NCBI RefSeq assembly: GCF_052324685.1
Contig: NW_027506907.1
Coordinates: forward strand, 183,583 to 247,582
Direction of reading: 5' to 3'
DNA from: Brachyhypopomus gauderio
Taxonomy: Eukaryota; Chordata; Actinopteri; Gymnotiformes; Hypopomidae
DNA: 64,000 nucleotides
Shown here: one piece after another, positions 1 to 26,566 of the stretch
Layout of the letters: the number at the start of each line of letters is the position of its first letter
Numbering within the stretch: position 1 is the first letter of the stretch
Position numbers and translations under genes: made by a program
Notes under the pieces: generated by a model
Told to the model about the DNA's origin: nothing
The model's input: only the letters and a program-made list of their open reading frames with translations
Database searches by the model: none

Positions 1-823
1 TACAGTTTGACATTCGACATCTAAACAATTACAAAAATATAAGCAAATAAAATATTCACCCGTGTCTATTCAATCTGTGTTGGAAGGTGAGGGGTTGAGT
101 GGAAGCCTGTGAGCCTGTGTCTCCCCCTATCAGGACTGTGATGCCCGCTGTTCAATTACAGAGGGCCTGGCAGTTATAATTCAGCGCAATACCAGTTTTA
201 AATGACAGCAAAATTGACCAATCATATCTTCTCTCTTAGTGGGGGCGGGCTTAACTGTATGATAATTTCCGCCCGCTGTGGCGACGCTAGCTGTCGTTAG
301 CACCATCGCTAGCTAGTTTCGATTCATCCCTTTGACGTCCTCGTGCGCGTTGTTTACATATTCCGCTTCCGAGAACCACGGAGCTGTGAACCTTATTTTG
401 TTTGGAAACTTATTTTGCTTAAGATGTTATCTAGTACAGATATTATTGTTTATTGCGTTTTTAAAGCTGTACTGTCGTCTCAGTTTTTCTTTATTTAGTT
501 TATTAAGAAAGGAAAAAAAAAAATTTCGGGGGGGGGGGGGGGGGTAGCGGGCCCAGGTTTAAAGGTCACGGTTCGCTACTGTTTAAAGGTAACGCAGTCC
601 TGAATGTACACATTTAAAGGTAGGGGTTAAAAGAAAGCAGACGTCCAGCTGATAAACTGCATTTTGTATGTTGCCTTTGGCTTTTCAGTGGGAGACTTAT
701 GACTGTATTTGTATTTTAAAATGTTGATATAAGAATGTCAGGGGGAAAGTGAGGCCAGACATGCTGGGGAGAGATCAGCTCAGCCTGGGGCATCCCACCT
801 TCCTGTCTTTTTCAGCTGGGTAC

Positions 824-867
<44 letters not shown>

Positions 868-1119
868 AGGTTTTTTTTTTTTTTACAAGTCTGAACAGTG
901 GAGTTAATTGGACATTAAAAGTGACATTTTCGGCCATGACAAGAGGGAGATATGGAAGCGGACGAGCGATTACCCAGTGAAGGCTCTGACATTTCAGCAG
1001 TCCTGAAAAGAGACTTCAGTACACTCCTGTTACATGGATGTTATGGGAAGAGGTGAGGGTCAAGTTACCAAAGGTGGGTCAATTAAAGGAAGCTTAGAAG
1101 AAATATGATCACACCACAC

Positions 1120-1172
<53 letters not shown>

Positions 1173-2420
1173 GTCAAAATGCTGGGAATGCCTATTAATA
1201 TCACCCGCTGCCTAGGACAGCCCATTCCCTTGTGAACAGGTTCAGCTCTCCAGAGTGGCACCACAAGTCCTGAAGCTTCTCCACAGGAGCACAACTGGAG
1301 CACACCTCAAGAAGAGGAGGTCCTGACACGGAGGAAGCTGAAGGTCGAAATTTGCTCTTTGTGTTCCAGAATGACGCCGTGCAGATGGAATGAGGTTTAG
1401 ATCCAGCGGCTGTGTCACAAAGGGCTTCATCACTGTGATGATGGAACAGAGCATGACATCATAAAGGCGGCGGTGATGTAACATGGAACACTTAACTGGT
1501 GTGTCGGCCTCGACTTCTATGTCCTTCCACCATGAAGCAGTAATGGACCCAACAACTCCAGCCAAACTGCTGACTGTGCCATTATGCAACCATCCTCATG
1601 TTTAATCAGGGAGACACCACTCATTTCAGTAGTTTCTTCCTCTGTCAGGAGTTCTGAAAACATCCTCCAGCACTGCTCCAGAGCGCTTTTCTTTTTGATC
1701 ATGCTTAAGACACTGAACGTGTGTGTGAATCCGGACGTGTGAACAAATGGCTCCAGAATAGAAGGTCCTTCTGTCTGCATGAAAGTTCCAACCCTTGGCT
1801 TGGAACACGTGGCACACGTTGCCAGAGCTGATCATGCGTGACCGCGGTATGCCAAATGGCAGGTTAATTCAGGAGAGTGTTCATTAAAAACGCAATTTGC
1901 CACTCGCCTCGTTTTTAAAAAAGCAATTATGTATCAGTTTTGACAGAAAGCTAGATTCCTTCATCCAACACACATCAAAACCAGAACGTGACAAAAATAA
2001 TGAATTACCTTCCAATCTCATGGAACCTCTGTTATTTCGTGGCCTGATTCCCGGCAAGTGTCATTCATGCGCTGGCCAAAACAGAACGCCTGCCAAGAAG
2101 CCCCACACACCGTGAGACCATGCAGATGGCACAGACGCCATGCTCCACAGTGTTATATGTTATTTAACATCTGCTCAGATTAGGATTTGAACGAGATTTA
2201 CAATCTCAGCTGTTCTGTAATTACCACAGGCCAAATAAAGGCACGCAAGACTGGTGCAAGGATTCAGATCAGAGACTAAGCTTTATTAGTGAGCTAGAAT
2301 TTAATCCTTCTAAAAGGCTGACTTTTCTCAGAAAAGCCAGTGTAACAAACAGCAGAGGGTTAGCATGTTAGCAAGATCTCATATAACCTCCTTTATTTTA
2401 AGCAGAGTTTGCATTTTGAG
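1..2420. other. No gene seen; left flank with microsatellites
   Basis: No ORF with recognisable family features. It contains a CpG-containing stretch (240-360), a G run (530-544), a (TG)n tract (about 823-867) and a (CA)n tract (about 1122-1169). If pcca continues past the left edge this is intron. No pcca exon 15 or later was recognised here. Confidence 0.5.
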
Positions 2421-3500
2421 GGTGCCTACAGAAAACCTTCATACCCCTTGGAACAGTCTAATTTTTTGTCTTAAAAAATAGACATGTCTTAAACAAAACT
2501 AGAATAACAGAGCTTGGAAAGTGATCAGTCCCCTTATTTAGTATTATGTAGAAGCCCCTTATCACCATAAGTCTGTTTGGATACGTCTCTACCAGCTCAA
2601 GTCTCCTTCTGCAAGGTGAAGTGGGTAAATATTCCCCAGTCTGGGTGTGAAGTTCAATCACATCCTGTGGTGACCGGCAACACACTGCCCTCCATCCACA
2701 GATTTTCTCTGGGATTTTGGTCCGGCTTTGGCCACTGAAGGACATTCACCTCACTCTCCTGAAGGCTTGCGGTTCTGGCGGTGTAGTCAAGGTCGTTGTC
2801 ATGCTGGAGGGTGAACCTCCTTCCTGTCTTCATCTGTCCAGCAGAGGGCGGCGTTTTGGCCTCCAGAATATAGATGCACTTGGCAGCATCCATTTGCCCT
2901 TCAATCCAAACCAAGTGCCCAGTTCCAATGAAACACACTGCACTGAAACATAATGCTGTGTTAACCACCTTGGTTGGTCTGCTGCATCTTGGGTCATGGA
3001 CCATGTTTGGTTTTCACCAAACAAACGCTTGGAATTCGGGCCAAAAGAGTCGATCTTGGTCTCATTCGACCATAAAACCTTCATCCACATGACATCACCA
3101 AGCTGCCAAGTGTTTTTTGGCAAAGGGCTCCTCACCGTGGCCCGTGTTCAGGAGCGGCTTCTCCCTCACCACCCTGCCACGGCTCGTCACACCATCACAG
3201 GCACAGACTGCCCAGTCTCAGCTTGTAGGTCATTCAAACTTGCCCCTGGCCTCCTGGATCAATGTCCTCCTGGCTCCTGGACTTCCGACTGATCTTGGCC
3301 AGGTGTTGGAGGGGCCAGACATGCTCCACTTCTTGATCAGGCTCTGGACGGTACTCCGACTGACAGTTAAAGCCGCATCTTTCCACATCCTCCCTCTAGC
3401 TAGCGCCTTTACGCAAGCTAATCACAGAGCTCCGTGTCAAAGCAGCTCTCCAACCATGCTGTGTGTTCACGAAACCAGGCGCCAGTAATAGTGGCATCCA
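2420..3500 (-). pseudogene. Degenerate Tc1-like transposon with broken transposase
   Basis: Minus-strand reading in shifting frames recovers Tc1 transposase landmarks in order: a VLWSNETKIDSFG segment (3050-3080), LVWIEGQMDAAKCI (2875-2915), RRFTLQHDNDLDYTA (2785-2825), VLQWPKPDQNPRENLW (2695-2740), and LVETYPNRL (2575-2600). Frames shift at least twice and stops interrupt, so it is dead. The left end near 2424-2450 reads CTTCATACCCCTTGG, like the terminal repeats of many teleost Tc1 elements. The other end is not clear and may lie in the N gap at 3708. Confidence 0.85.
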
Positions 3501-3707
3501 CAGAAGCAGTGGCAAACAGCTGCTATTATTCTGAAGTAATCAAAACCACTATAATTGATGTCAAGTGTGGGCCAATTAGCTTGTGTGTGATCTGGAAGTT
3601 GATTAGTTGTACCTGAGCAAGCTTATAGTGATTACTCTAACGGGCTAGTTACTTATACAAATCTAATTAAACCATAATTTATCAAGTGTTTTCATTTGGT
3701 GATGAGT

Positions 3708-4207
3708 NNNNNNNNNNNNNNNNNNNNNNNNNNNNNNNNNNNNNNNNNNNNNNNNNNNNNNNNNNNNNNNNNNNNNNNNNNNNNNNNNNNNNNNNNNNNN
3801 NNNNNNNNNNNNNNNNNNNNNNNNNNNNNNNNNNNNNNNNNNNNNNNNNNNNNNNNNNNNNNNNNNNNNNNNNNNNNNNNNNNNNNNNNNNNNNNNNNNN
3901 NNNNNNNNNNNNNNNNNNNNNNNNNNNNNNNNNNNNNNNNNNNNNNNNNNNNNNNNNNNNNNNNNNNNNNNNNNNNNNNNNNNNNNNNNNNNNNNNNNNN
4001 NNNNNNNNNNNNNNNNNNNNNNNNNNNNNNNNNNNNNNNNNNNNNNNNNNNNNNNNNNNNNNNNNNNNNNNNNNNNNNNNNNNNNNNNNNNNNNNNNNNN
4101 NNNNNNNNNNNNNNNNNNNNNNNNNNNNNNNNNNNNNNNNNNNNNNNNNNNNNNNNNNNNNNNNNNNNNNNNNNNNNNNNNNNNNNNNNNNNNNNNNNNN
4201 NNNNNNN
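3708..4207. other. Assembly gap of 500 N
   Basis: A run of exactly 500 N, the usual placeholder for a gap of unknown size. It lies downstream of pcca exon 14, so a pcca exon may be hidden in it. Confidence 0.98.
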
Positions 4208-4949
4208 GACCAAATTCAAAAGCACGTATTAAAACTCACCAGTGGTCACATTCGAGGAGGCTCGTGTAGCAGAGAACGCACACCTCCATACTGTTAACGT
4301 CATCATCATCATCATCTCTTCCTCACTTGTACTGACTACACAAAAAGACAGTAATACAACTGATAGCCGTCCTGGTAGTTCAGTGGTAATCACATATAGA
4401 AGTGCAGTCTCGACCCAACACGGTTCTGTTTCACAGTGCAGTCTCGACCCAACACGGTTCTGTTTCACAGTGCAGCTTCACACCACACGTTCACGGCTCT
4501 CCGTGTGCGGACACGGCGCACGTCTTTCTGCCTCTATTCTCGCCCAATGACAACGACAACAAACACGGGCGTGTGGAACAATAGCGCCGTTCAAAGGACG
4601 AAGGAACGTTCAGAGGAGGCGGACCACGCTTTGGCCACCAACGCTCTCCTGCAGGACATGAAGGTCAGAAGATGGGGGTAAATATCCGCAGAGAGGCTCG
4701 TTTCCTGGACCAGATGAAACACCATCAGAATAGATCACCATTCAGCTACAAGGGGCTTTACTGCAAACATGTTTGTCCTTGTGAGAGGTGTCTGTTCTGA
4801 TCACTGATACACACACACACACACGCATGCACACACACGCACACACACGCATGCACACATACACAAATACTTTAATAGTGGGAAACATTAGTGTTTATTT
4901 GTTGTTTTATGAGTATAAATACACACACTCGTGCATGCACGGACGTGCA

Positions 4950-5010
<61 letters not shown>

Positions 5011-5150
5011 AGGGTGGCCCCAGCTCTGGTATCAATTACGTGTTTACTCTAGTGGCAGGAAAGCTGTAAAGAGGCCGGCCCCCCCACAGGGCATTATACA
5101 GCTTCAAAGAACATGTGTGAGGGAGCATCCTGACCAAACATAGCAGCTCA

Positions 5151-5202
<52 letters not shown>

Positions 5203-5782
5203 CAAAAGCTGAAGCGGCAGTATGATACCATAATGATCAATTGTAAGCATGTGTAAGAATGTGGAGTACTGCTTCCTTTAATCTCCACTCCAGTTCTTAT
5301 GTCAGAGGTCCAAGATGCTACTACATCCACTTTTCTGTCCCTCTGTGCGTGTCTTTCTCCATGTCTCTATCTCTGCACGTGTCTCACTACGTGTGTGCCT
5401 CTCTGTGCATGTGTCTCTCTCTCCCTTTCGGTGTCTCTCAATGCGTGTCTCTCTTTCAGCCTTCACTAAATGTCATTCTCAGCCCATCAGCCCTCTCTGC
5501 AATACTGAGATCACAGAAGGTTGTGATATGCAAATGAGGCCTCTAACAAAACACACACACCCCCCCCCCCCCCCCCCACTGTGACAGTCTCAGCGATTCC
5601 AGATGGGTGATTGATAGGAGATACACTGAACACACACACACACACCCTTCAATCACTGCTAACCATCTCACATATAATTTTATTTTTATTCTTTTAAATA
5701 TTCCAGGCATAGTGTAACACAATGTCATGGCAGTATGATATTTCTGCCCGTGCCACATTGCCGTGGCGACAGCTGGACTCAC
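4208..5782. other. pcca intron 14 part: microsatellites, no exon seen
   Basis: Holds a 34-bp unit repeated about 2.5 times (4397-4475, CAGTCTCGACCCAACACGGT), (CA)n tracts at 4800-4866, 4952-5008 and 5153-5200, CT-rich GTGTCTCT repeats (5335-5460), and a C run (5562-5578). No continuation of the carboxylase reading was found. Confidence 0.5.
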
Positions 5783-19366
<13,584 letters not shown>

Positions 19367-19869
19367 GACACCCGGTGCTGCTGCTGCCGTCTGCGGCGCG
19401 CGGAGATGACGCAGGTGACTGGGGGCGTGTCCCTCCTCCTATGATCTTTATTATGGTACTGGCGCTAAAACCTCCACTAGATCCCCACTAGATCCTCACT
19501 AGTTCACCACTAGTTCCTAACTAGATCCCCACTAGTTCACTGCATATTTTGTACCGTTTTTCTTGGAGCCATCTCCACCGTTGGTAAAGCGGTTAGGCGA
19601 GGTTATCAAGCTCTGTTCAGGTAAGAAGAGGGCTGGACCAGTAAGAGGGCTGAAAAAGCAGAGATTCTGATGAAACAGGAATTATTTGTATTTGTATTGT
19701 ACTTTGTATTCAAAGTCACATAAGACTTCCACTAAGTTCATGAAAAAAAATAACACAAACAGCCGTAACCGCCCTACAGTCTGACCTGACATTTCGGGAT
19801 CACTTCAGAAGAACTGAAAAGTATTCGCCTGTATCACAAAATTAGATCACAGTAAAAACGATATATATA

Positions 19870-19965
19870 CAGAGCCGGAGTGGCTAATCATATCAATCTC
19901 TAGTTTGGGCCGACTGGGAGGGAAAATTTATTTTGGGCCGGCTGAAAAAGGGGTCCACTCCGGCC

Positions 19966-19968
<3 letters not shown>
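19870..19968. mobile_element. 99-bp hAT-like MITE inserted in a TA repeat
   Basis: Terminal inverted repeats CAGAGCCGGAGTGG (19870-19883) and CCACTCCGGCCCTG (19955-19968) differ by one base in 14. It is flanked on both sides by TATATATA, consistent with an 8-bp duplication although this cannot be separated from the repeat. No coding capacity. Confidence 0.75.

Positions 19969-20039
<71 letters not shown>
19969..20039. repeat. (TA)n microsatellite
   Basis: About 35 TA units immediately after the MITE end. A second, longer (TA)n tract runs at 20365-20436. Confidence 0.95.
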
Positions 20040-20045
<6 letters not shown>

Positions 20046-20244
20046 TTCTGCATCAAGGTATCAAGGATGGAGTACACAGTACTCGCGTGCTATGTAGGCC
20101 TGAGACAAGACACCTAAAAAAGCTTATTTAAATAGCAAATAGTTATTTAAATAGTTCATCATATAGCTTTCATTTGTTTTATAATAGGACTCGTTTCACG
20201 CATATGTCTGCATTACAACACAATGCTTTTTGTCATTTCTTGGC

Positions 20245-20300
20245 AAGTTATTGATCAATTAAGGAATTATCATTATATATATATATATATATATATACAG

Positions 20301-20332
<32 letters not shown>

Positions 20333-20359
20333 GATAATTCCTTGATTGATCAATAACTT
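20245..20359. repeat. Short inverted repeat with 29-bp arms
   Basis: Arms 20245-20273 and 20331-20359 (AAGTTATTGATCAATTAAGG and its complement) match at 28 of 29 positions. The loop is TA/CA repeat. It would form a cruciform or RNA hairpin just past the zic2 3' UTR. Confidence 0.88.
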
Positions 20360-20360
20360 G

Positions 20361-20436
<76 letters not shown>

Positions 20437-20540
20437 CCTATATACAATAGCTATCAATTCCACGTCCGTTGCGACGATATAGCTGTTTGTCTTTGATTAG
20501 AAATTCCACAAACGACTAATATTATTTTCGAAATATGTAA

Positions 20541-21151
20541 TTTATTTCTTAATAAGATTTTATTTAATTTTTTACATAGGTTATCACACATTTATATTTT
20601 AAAACCGAAAAACGTTTTTAACAAAACAAATAGGCCTGAGGGTGACATCACTGTACACATTTTTGTCATGAAAAGGTTTCATAAATATTTTGCATCGTTT
20701 TCAATACACCATTTGTTGATTTCTAAAAAATACTACCGCTAGTATATGTAGGCTATATCTTCAAATGTTTTGTCATAAAACTAAACTACTGGATACAAAA
20801 AATATTATTACAACATAAAAATACATTCACGTTTTTCACTTCACGTTTCACTTTGGCACTTTGAGGTGACAGTCAGGAGACAGGGCTTATTCAGGATCCC
20901 TTAATACTCCGATCATTCGTTGAGTTACATTAATACACAGGCAGACAACAGATATACATCCTTCAGACAACAGAAAAAGCAACATTTCTTCATATGAGGA
21001 AAAACAGCATCCACTGGTTATTATACCCAGCAGATAACAGCCTCTATTTAGGTGTTAACAGTGCAATACTGGCTTTAAAAATGTAAAAACATAAAAACAT
21101 TTTGTATATACAATTTTTTGTGGCTCTCCCCAAGAGCTGGCAGCGTTAGTA
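20541..21151 (-). other. zic2: Probable zic2 3' UTR
   Basis: AT-rich sequence directly after the zic2 stop codon. On the minus strand the first clear AATAAA signals read from TTTATT at 20541-20546 and nearby. There is no ORF and no microsatellite in this stretch, unlike the (TA)n DNA that begins below 20440. The 3' end is an inference from the signal only. Confidence 0.4.
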
Positions 21152-23064
21152 TTAAACGTACCACTCGCTAAAATTGGACGTTATGCTACTGTGTCCGTTA
21201 TTTAGGACCACGGAGTCGGGCGACAAGGTGCTTTGGGACTCGGAACACGGTGACACCAAGCTGGACGACTCGTAACCGGAGCTTCCCGCGGGGGAGGACT
21301 CGATCACCGGGCTCTGCTCGTCGTGGACCTGGAGAATGAAAACCAGCGGTTTAATAGTTATAATAAAATTAGGATCATATAGACATTTGGTTATGCGCAT
21401 AACGCGCACACGCACAACAAACCATGAGCACAGACGGAATGACAGGTACCTTCATATGTTTTCGTAGGGAGCTGGGATGAGTGTATGACTTATCGCACAG
21501 TTTGCACAGATACGGTTTGTCCGACGTGTGAACGTGCATGTGTTTCTTCCGGTCACTGCTGTTGGCAAAGCGTCGGTCGCAGCCTTCGAATTCACATAGG
21601 AACGGTTTCTCTCCTGAATAAAAAAGAGGCAATATTTCTTGTTTAAATGAGAAAGGGCTTAAATTATCGTTTAAAATCAAATTTATTTCCTTGTATGCCG
21701 CTTTAGAAACCCTCCCTTGTGCCAGAACACGGTGTTAACTTTTATTCCTTACAATGGAATAAAATTGCACAGTTACACGACCACAAAACGCCGCGTCTTC
21801 TCTGCGCACCACTACGCCAGTTTTACGCACGTCATTCATCCTCAATAAAAGCGCAATTCACACGTAGTCTACACAGAGCTGGCAGCTTTAGTCCTACTGT
21901 AGTCTACACACACGATTTCATTGTATAACCATCGGGAAATCGAATATTATCACGTTTTCCAGCACTTGCTGGTGATCAAAGGCACAGAGGTTCGCAGATC
22001 ATTATGTGCGCTAATTAGAACTCCACTTTTGCATACGTGGAGCAAATTGTGCAAACTGTAGTGACCCAACAAATGAGTAGTTAAATTAGTACTTTATACA
22101 CAAAAAAATCATACATTCTATACTGTACGGCACGGTTTGGGGGAAGTGAAATATTCATATTTAAACAATTAAAAAACATTGAATTCTGCATGGAATTACC
22201 AGTGTGTGTTCTCTTGTGAATTTTCAAGTTCTCCGACCGCGCGAAAACCTTTACACACCCAGGGAAGGGGCAGGCGAAGGGCTTCTCCCCCGTGTGCACG
22301 CGGATGTGATTGACCAGTTTGTATTTGGCCTTGAAAGGCTTGTTCTCCCGCGGACACTCCTCCCAAAAGCAGACGTGGTTGCATTGCTCCGGGCCTCCCA
22401 CGTGCTCCACGGAGACGTGGGCGACCAGTTCGTGCATGGTGCCGAAAGTTTTGCTGCAGCCCTTCTTGCGATCGCCGTGCTGCTCCGGCTCGATCCACTT
22501 ACAAATGAGCTCCTGCTTGATGCACTGCTGTCGCATGTAGCGGAAGAACGCACCCGAGTGGTGCGTTGCCATATTCACGCTCACGTTCAGGCCATACTGG
22601 CCGTACGGGTCGCCCCGGGGAGTGGACACCTGGTGGTACTGATCCGCCCGTCCGAACACTTCGCCGGGTAGTCCGAGTCGCCCGTTCAGCGCGTTTGGAG
22701 AGCCGTGGTGCGACGCGTGCTGATCGTGGAAACCGGGGAATAGTAGGTGCCCCTGGCCCTCCGGATGCGGGTGATGGAGAGCTCCGGCGGCTGAGCTGAA
22801 GATCGGGTGTTGCCCGCCGCTCGGGGTCGCGTCCCCGAAGCCCCGGCTGCGCAAGAGGAAGTCCCGCGTGGAGCTGAAGGTGGAGTTGGCGTAGGACGCG
22901 GCGTGCGCCACGGCGTGCGCACCCAGTGCCGCGGCGGCGTAGCCGGGCGCCTGCGAGGGGAAGGCGGACTCCATGAACGTCCCGTCTCGGTCCTGCGACT
23001 CGCTTGCGGGATGATGCCGAGCAAAACCTAAACTCGAGAGTTGGTGGCTGGCGTCCAACAACAT
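21152..23064 (-). CDS. zic2: Zic-family zinc finger transcription factor, Zic2 type
   Basis: Nuclear DNA-binding factor of forebrain, neural crest and dorsal neural tube development. Three exons: 23064-22200, 21613-21450, 21328-21152 (stop included), giving 401 residues. The second of two adjacent Met codons (MLLDASHQ) matches the family start. Visible landmarks are [17 protein letters not shown] and [20 protein letters not shown], then [18 protein letters not shown] just before finger 1. The five C2H2 fingers follow: the long-linker finger 1 with [17 protein letters not shown], then [58 protein letters not shown] and [18 protein letters not shown]. The C terminus is NFSEWYV. The short His- and Ala-poor N terminus lacks the MGAFKLN box (ZOC) and the SAAQLHN stretch of typical Zic2, which suggests the zic2b-type ohnolog. 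Its position 1.8 kb upstream of and in line with pcca matches human ZIC2-PCCA. Whether 2a or 2b is inference. Confidence 0.95.
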
Positions 23065-23520
23065 CACTGTGTTCGATTATCTAAACGGGGGTGTGCGCAC
23101 GCAAACGACTTCTGCGTAAAGAGAAAAACGATCAAAAGAAAGGTCTCGTTGCCGGCATATCTTCGCGGTTAAGCAGAAAACTATCATGCCACGTTTTAAA
23201 CGTCTAACTTCTTTTTTTTATCAAAGCATCTTCGCGTGGCTTTAGAATTAGAAATATCTCTGCGTGTCTTTCCAGGTTTGTGGAAGCCTTCACACAGAAC
23301 TGTAACAAACACAAGTTGAGCAGGTCTTAACTACTCTCAGTTGTCCGTAGATGTCTGTTACTTTTCGGATTGTTCTTCGTTTATCTCTGGGGTCTCCTCG
23401 GTTCTCCACGCCCCCTTCACAACTGGAGTCCTCCTATTCATCCACAGCCATTTCATTGGTTGATACTGTCCCCTAATCTATTACTATCGTCCAATCAAAT
23501 AATAGTTCGCTGTGACTAAT
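23065..23520 (-). promoter_or_regulatory. zic2: zic2 5' UTR and promoter region
   Basis: Upstream of the zic2 start. On the minus strand this region shows a CCAAT box (CAACCAATG, from 23455-23463), a GC box (GGGGGCGTGG near 23408-23417) and a second ATTGG-type element near 23490. The close pairing of CCAAT and GC boxes about 350-450 bp upstream of the ATG is consistent with a TATA-less promoter. The transcription start is not defined. Confidence 0.4.
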
Positions 23521-23690
23521 CCTTGGTCAGCTTTTGCTCAACATATAGGCTATAGTAGTTTTTAGTAATATTTTAAGGCAGATAAATATTTTAGCCGATC
23601 GAAGTTCAGCTAATATAGAATTACCTGACTTGTGTCAGTATAGAATTACCAGACTTGTGTGTGTGTGTGTGTGTGTGCGCGTGTGTGTGC

Positions 23691-23738
<48 letters not shown>

Positions 23739-24286
23739 GCATGCGTATTCGCATCTGCGTGTGCTCAACTTGTTTACCTGCTATTCGTACGTGGACTAGA
23801 AAATGCGTACAAAAGGGCAACCCGGAGACTTAAAGAATCAATCTACTACCAGGGAGGCGCGTGATGAATCTCCCACTTAGAACAAACACTAAACTACTCA
23901 TTTTTGCCTTGCAAACTTTGTAGACAACAACAGAGGATGACTCGCGGCACCGTGTTACTGTCCATCTGTGTTTTCAATTATATACATTTAATGTAACATT
24001 TCTTTTATGTAAAAGGGCGGGGTCGCAGACAGCGTGACACGACTGAAGAGATACCGCTAACGCTGGTGACGGTGACCTTGAGAGACGCGCTCACACCCCC
24101 AAGAACCTAAACCAGAGATAGGAGCTGATCCAGAGATATGAGCTCAACGTGATAGGAGCGAATTTAAATAGTTTCATTGATAATGCGCAACTACCTCTTT
24201 TTTATCTGAAATAATTACAATGAACGTAAGAAGTAAAATAAATAAATAAATAAATAGATAATAACATGAAAGGCTATAGGCTATAT

Positions 24287-24332
<46 letters not shown>

Positions 24333-26560
24333 AACGTGTGTGTATAGGCTATATATATATATATATTTGTGTGTGTGTGTGTGTGTGTGTGTGTTTGTGT
24401 TGATAATACAGCATATTGCCTTTCATATTGTGGGGTAGCTATAGTTTTTGTACGAAAGTGGACATAACATTGCACTATGCCTATATCAGGCGTATTTGTA
24501 CTCGTAATCGTACAAATCGTATTTATGTAGCGATTTATTCGTGTAATAAAACTATACAGTTTTACGTGGTCTACTAAGTCGAATAGCTGTTTTATTTCTT
24601 AGGTTTAATTTTAACGAGATCGTTAAAACACGGACAATTCAACATATGCACTGCACATCTACATTGTTTTTTCCATGGTTAAAACGGGGGGAAAGTTTTA
24701 CCATGGTCAGACGTCGACTAAAAATCTAATTTATGACTGTTCTAAATGCGTGTGGGGTGCATGAATGAACACATTTTATGAAAACTGCGCTTATTAAGCG
24801 AAGCTGATGCACGATACAACACTTTCCCGTCTAGCTACACGCCGCCTTGGCTTAACCGTTTGTAAACAAAAATCTCCCTTCTTCTGCCGTCGGAAACTTC
24901 TAACCGAAAACCAACAGTTTTGTCCGACCTATTTGGACAAGGACTCACCGCTCCCATGACAAGTGATGAATTGAAAGGAAGGAGGAAGACACGGGTGTGC
25001 TCGCGCACTGACTCGCGCTTTGAAGTCCGCCGTATTCTCGGGATGCTTCTGGGTTGCCCTGGCGACGGCGCTGAGTTGGCAACAGCGCCATTGTGGGCGA
25101 GTTGTCCCGCTACAAAAAGCGCGCTCCGAAATGACCCAACCTGTGGGCAGATCTTCACGCAGTCAAACCCCGAGTTGGCAGCATACTTAGACTCGGAGAC
25201 GCCACTTGCAATGCGAGTAAAATCAACAATGTCACTTGGGTTAAAATGCAATCCGTGTCCCCTCACTTTTTGGACAGACGACACCCCTTTTTACAACACT
25301 GACGCAGACAAAACGACATGAGAACCTATGACAGTGTAAACAACGAAGAATGAAATTGCGCTTATACATAAAAAAATAACTTTCGCACAGGAATCCAATT
25401 AATAATGTAAATATTTGCCGATGAATCTAGTTCTTTTTGCAAGTATTTTCTTTTAAAGTAACATCTGGTAGGCCATTTAGCGGACTCACAACTAGAGCCT
25501 GTGTGAAAAGCTGCATGTTAATTGCACCAGATTCATCACCAGAAGCGCGTATAAGAGATTTGTGAAGGAATCACGTGGTCCTCACAACTGACCTGTAACT
25601 GAGTTTCATCAACCGTTCATTAAAGCAATTACCGCAATCACATCATAGGATCGTTCTCATCTTGCCCAGGAACGCCATTAACCTTCAGACATGGGTTGTC
25701 ATTACAAGGATTTGTAATTTTAAGAGCTTGAACAGTTTATTTTTTATAGCATTCTATTTTGGGTTACTCAAGCTATTTTAACTCGAAATGAGAATTGATT
25801 TCGCGCTACCTTAAAAGGGCATAATATCAACGTTTATTTAGGCTATCGGCTATTTCACACTTTTTTACAATTTTTTTTTTCAAGAATATGATCATTTTCC
25901 GTTGCTTTTAAATGAAAATGTCATGTAAAATTAAAATATCAGTGTAAGAAACAAGGCTTTTGATACATAGGCTACATCTATACGAATAAATAGCACAAAA
26001 AATTGATAACATATAGGGACACATTTGTTCGTTCACCACACGAGTTTTAAGAACGTCCGCTGCTTTCCGCTTTCACGTTACTGAAAGAAATTATACATAA
26101 TCTAAACTGAGAATGTTCGTTAAACACAAGAATTTCCAAGATAGAAAATTTCGCTTCTTTTCTTTCTAGGCTATAAGCAGGCCTAATTTACAACTTTTAA
26201 TATTTTGCTGGACAGTTATCAAATGTATTTCAAATTGAAAACATAATTGACGGTTGTCTGTTAATCTGTGTTTTTGGTTTGGATAAAGTTTTTGGTTTTG
26301 CATAACGTACCGCGCGAGCGTCTGGTATTGATGCTGGTTTGATATGCTGGTTTGACGCAATGAACCATTACTACACACACGCGCGCGCGCACACTCACAT
26401 GGATACACACCGCGAAACTATCGACATGATAGTGAGGAATATATGCATAATTACATGGCTGTCACACAATATATTTTTTCTTTATGACAGAATTCTAGCA
26501 TCTACACGCAGTGGAAAAAATGGCAAAAGATCAATAGGCTAAGATCAGAGATTGCTGTTG
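23521..26560. other. zic2 upstream flank, no gene recognised
   Basis: Mostly AT-rich unique DNA with (TG)n, (AAAT)n (24236-24258) and (CA/TG/TA) mixed repeats (24296-24395). A GC-richer island (24830-25320) is open in two opposing frames without family resemblance. No zic5 finger exon is present. Confidence 0.5.
23655..23738 (+). repeat. (TG)n microsatellite with GCGC interruptions
   Basis: About 40 units with two GCGC blocks near the start, upstream of zic2. Confidence 0.93.
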
Positions 26561-26566
26561 CAGTTT

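Larger units (their letters stand above)
19367..20540. other. Short intergenic region between pcca and zic2
   Basis: Holds the pcca promoter, a CACTAGAT/CACTAGTT short repeat (19467-19542), a 99-bp MITE, long (TA)n tracts and a fold-back. No ORF of note. Confidence 0.5.

Noticed and set aside
332..547. 71-codon plus-strand ORF ending in poly-Gly
   Set aside because: Its tail is a G run and nothing supports coding function.
2717..3488. Plus-strand ORFs of 78-123 codons
   Set aside because: Antisense shadows of the decayed Tc1 transposase.
4236..4330. Possible pcca exon 15 with a GTGAGT donor on the minus strand
   Set aside because: The reading (TLTVWRCAFSATRASSNVTT) does not resemble the expected VDSG-IQPGSDISIYYDP region of the carboxylase.
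22204..22671. Plus-strand ORF of 155 codons across zic2
   Set aside because: Antisense shadow of the zinc finger exon with no family features.
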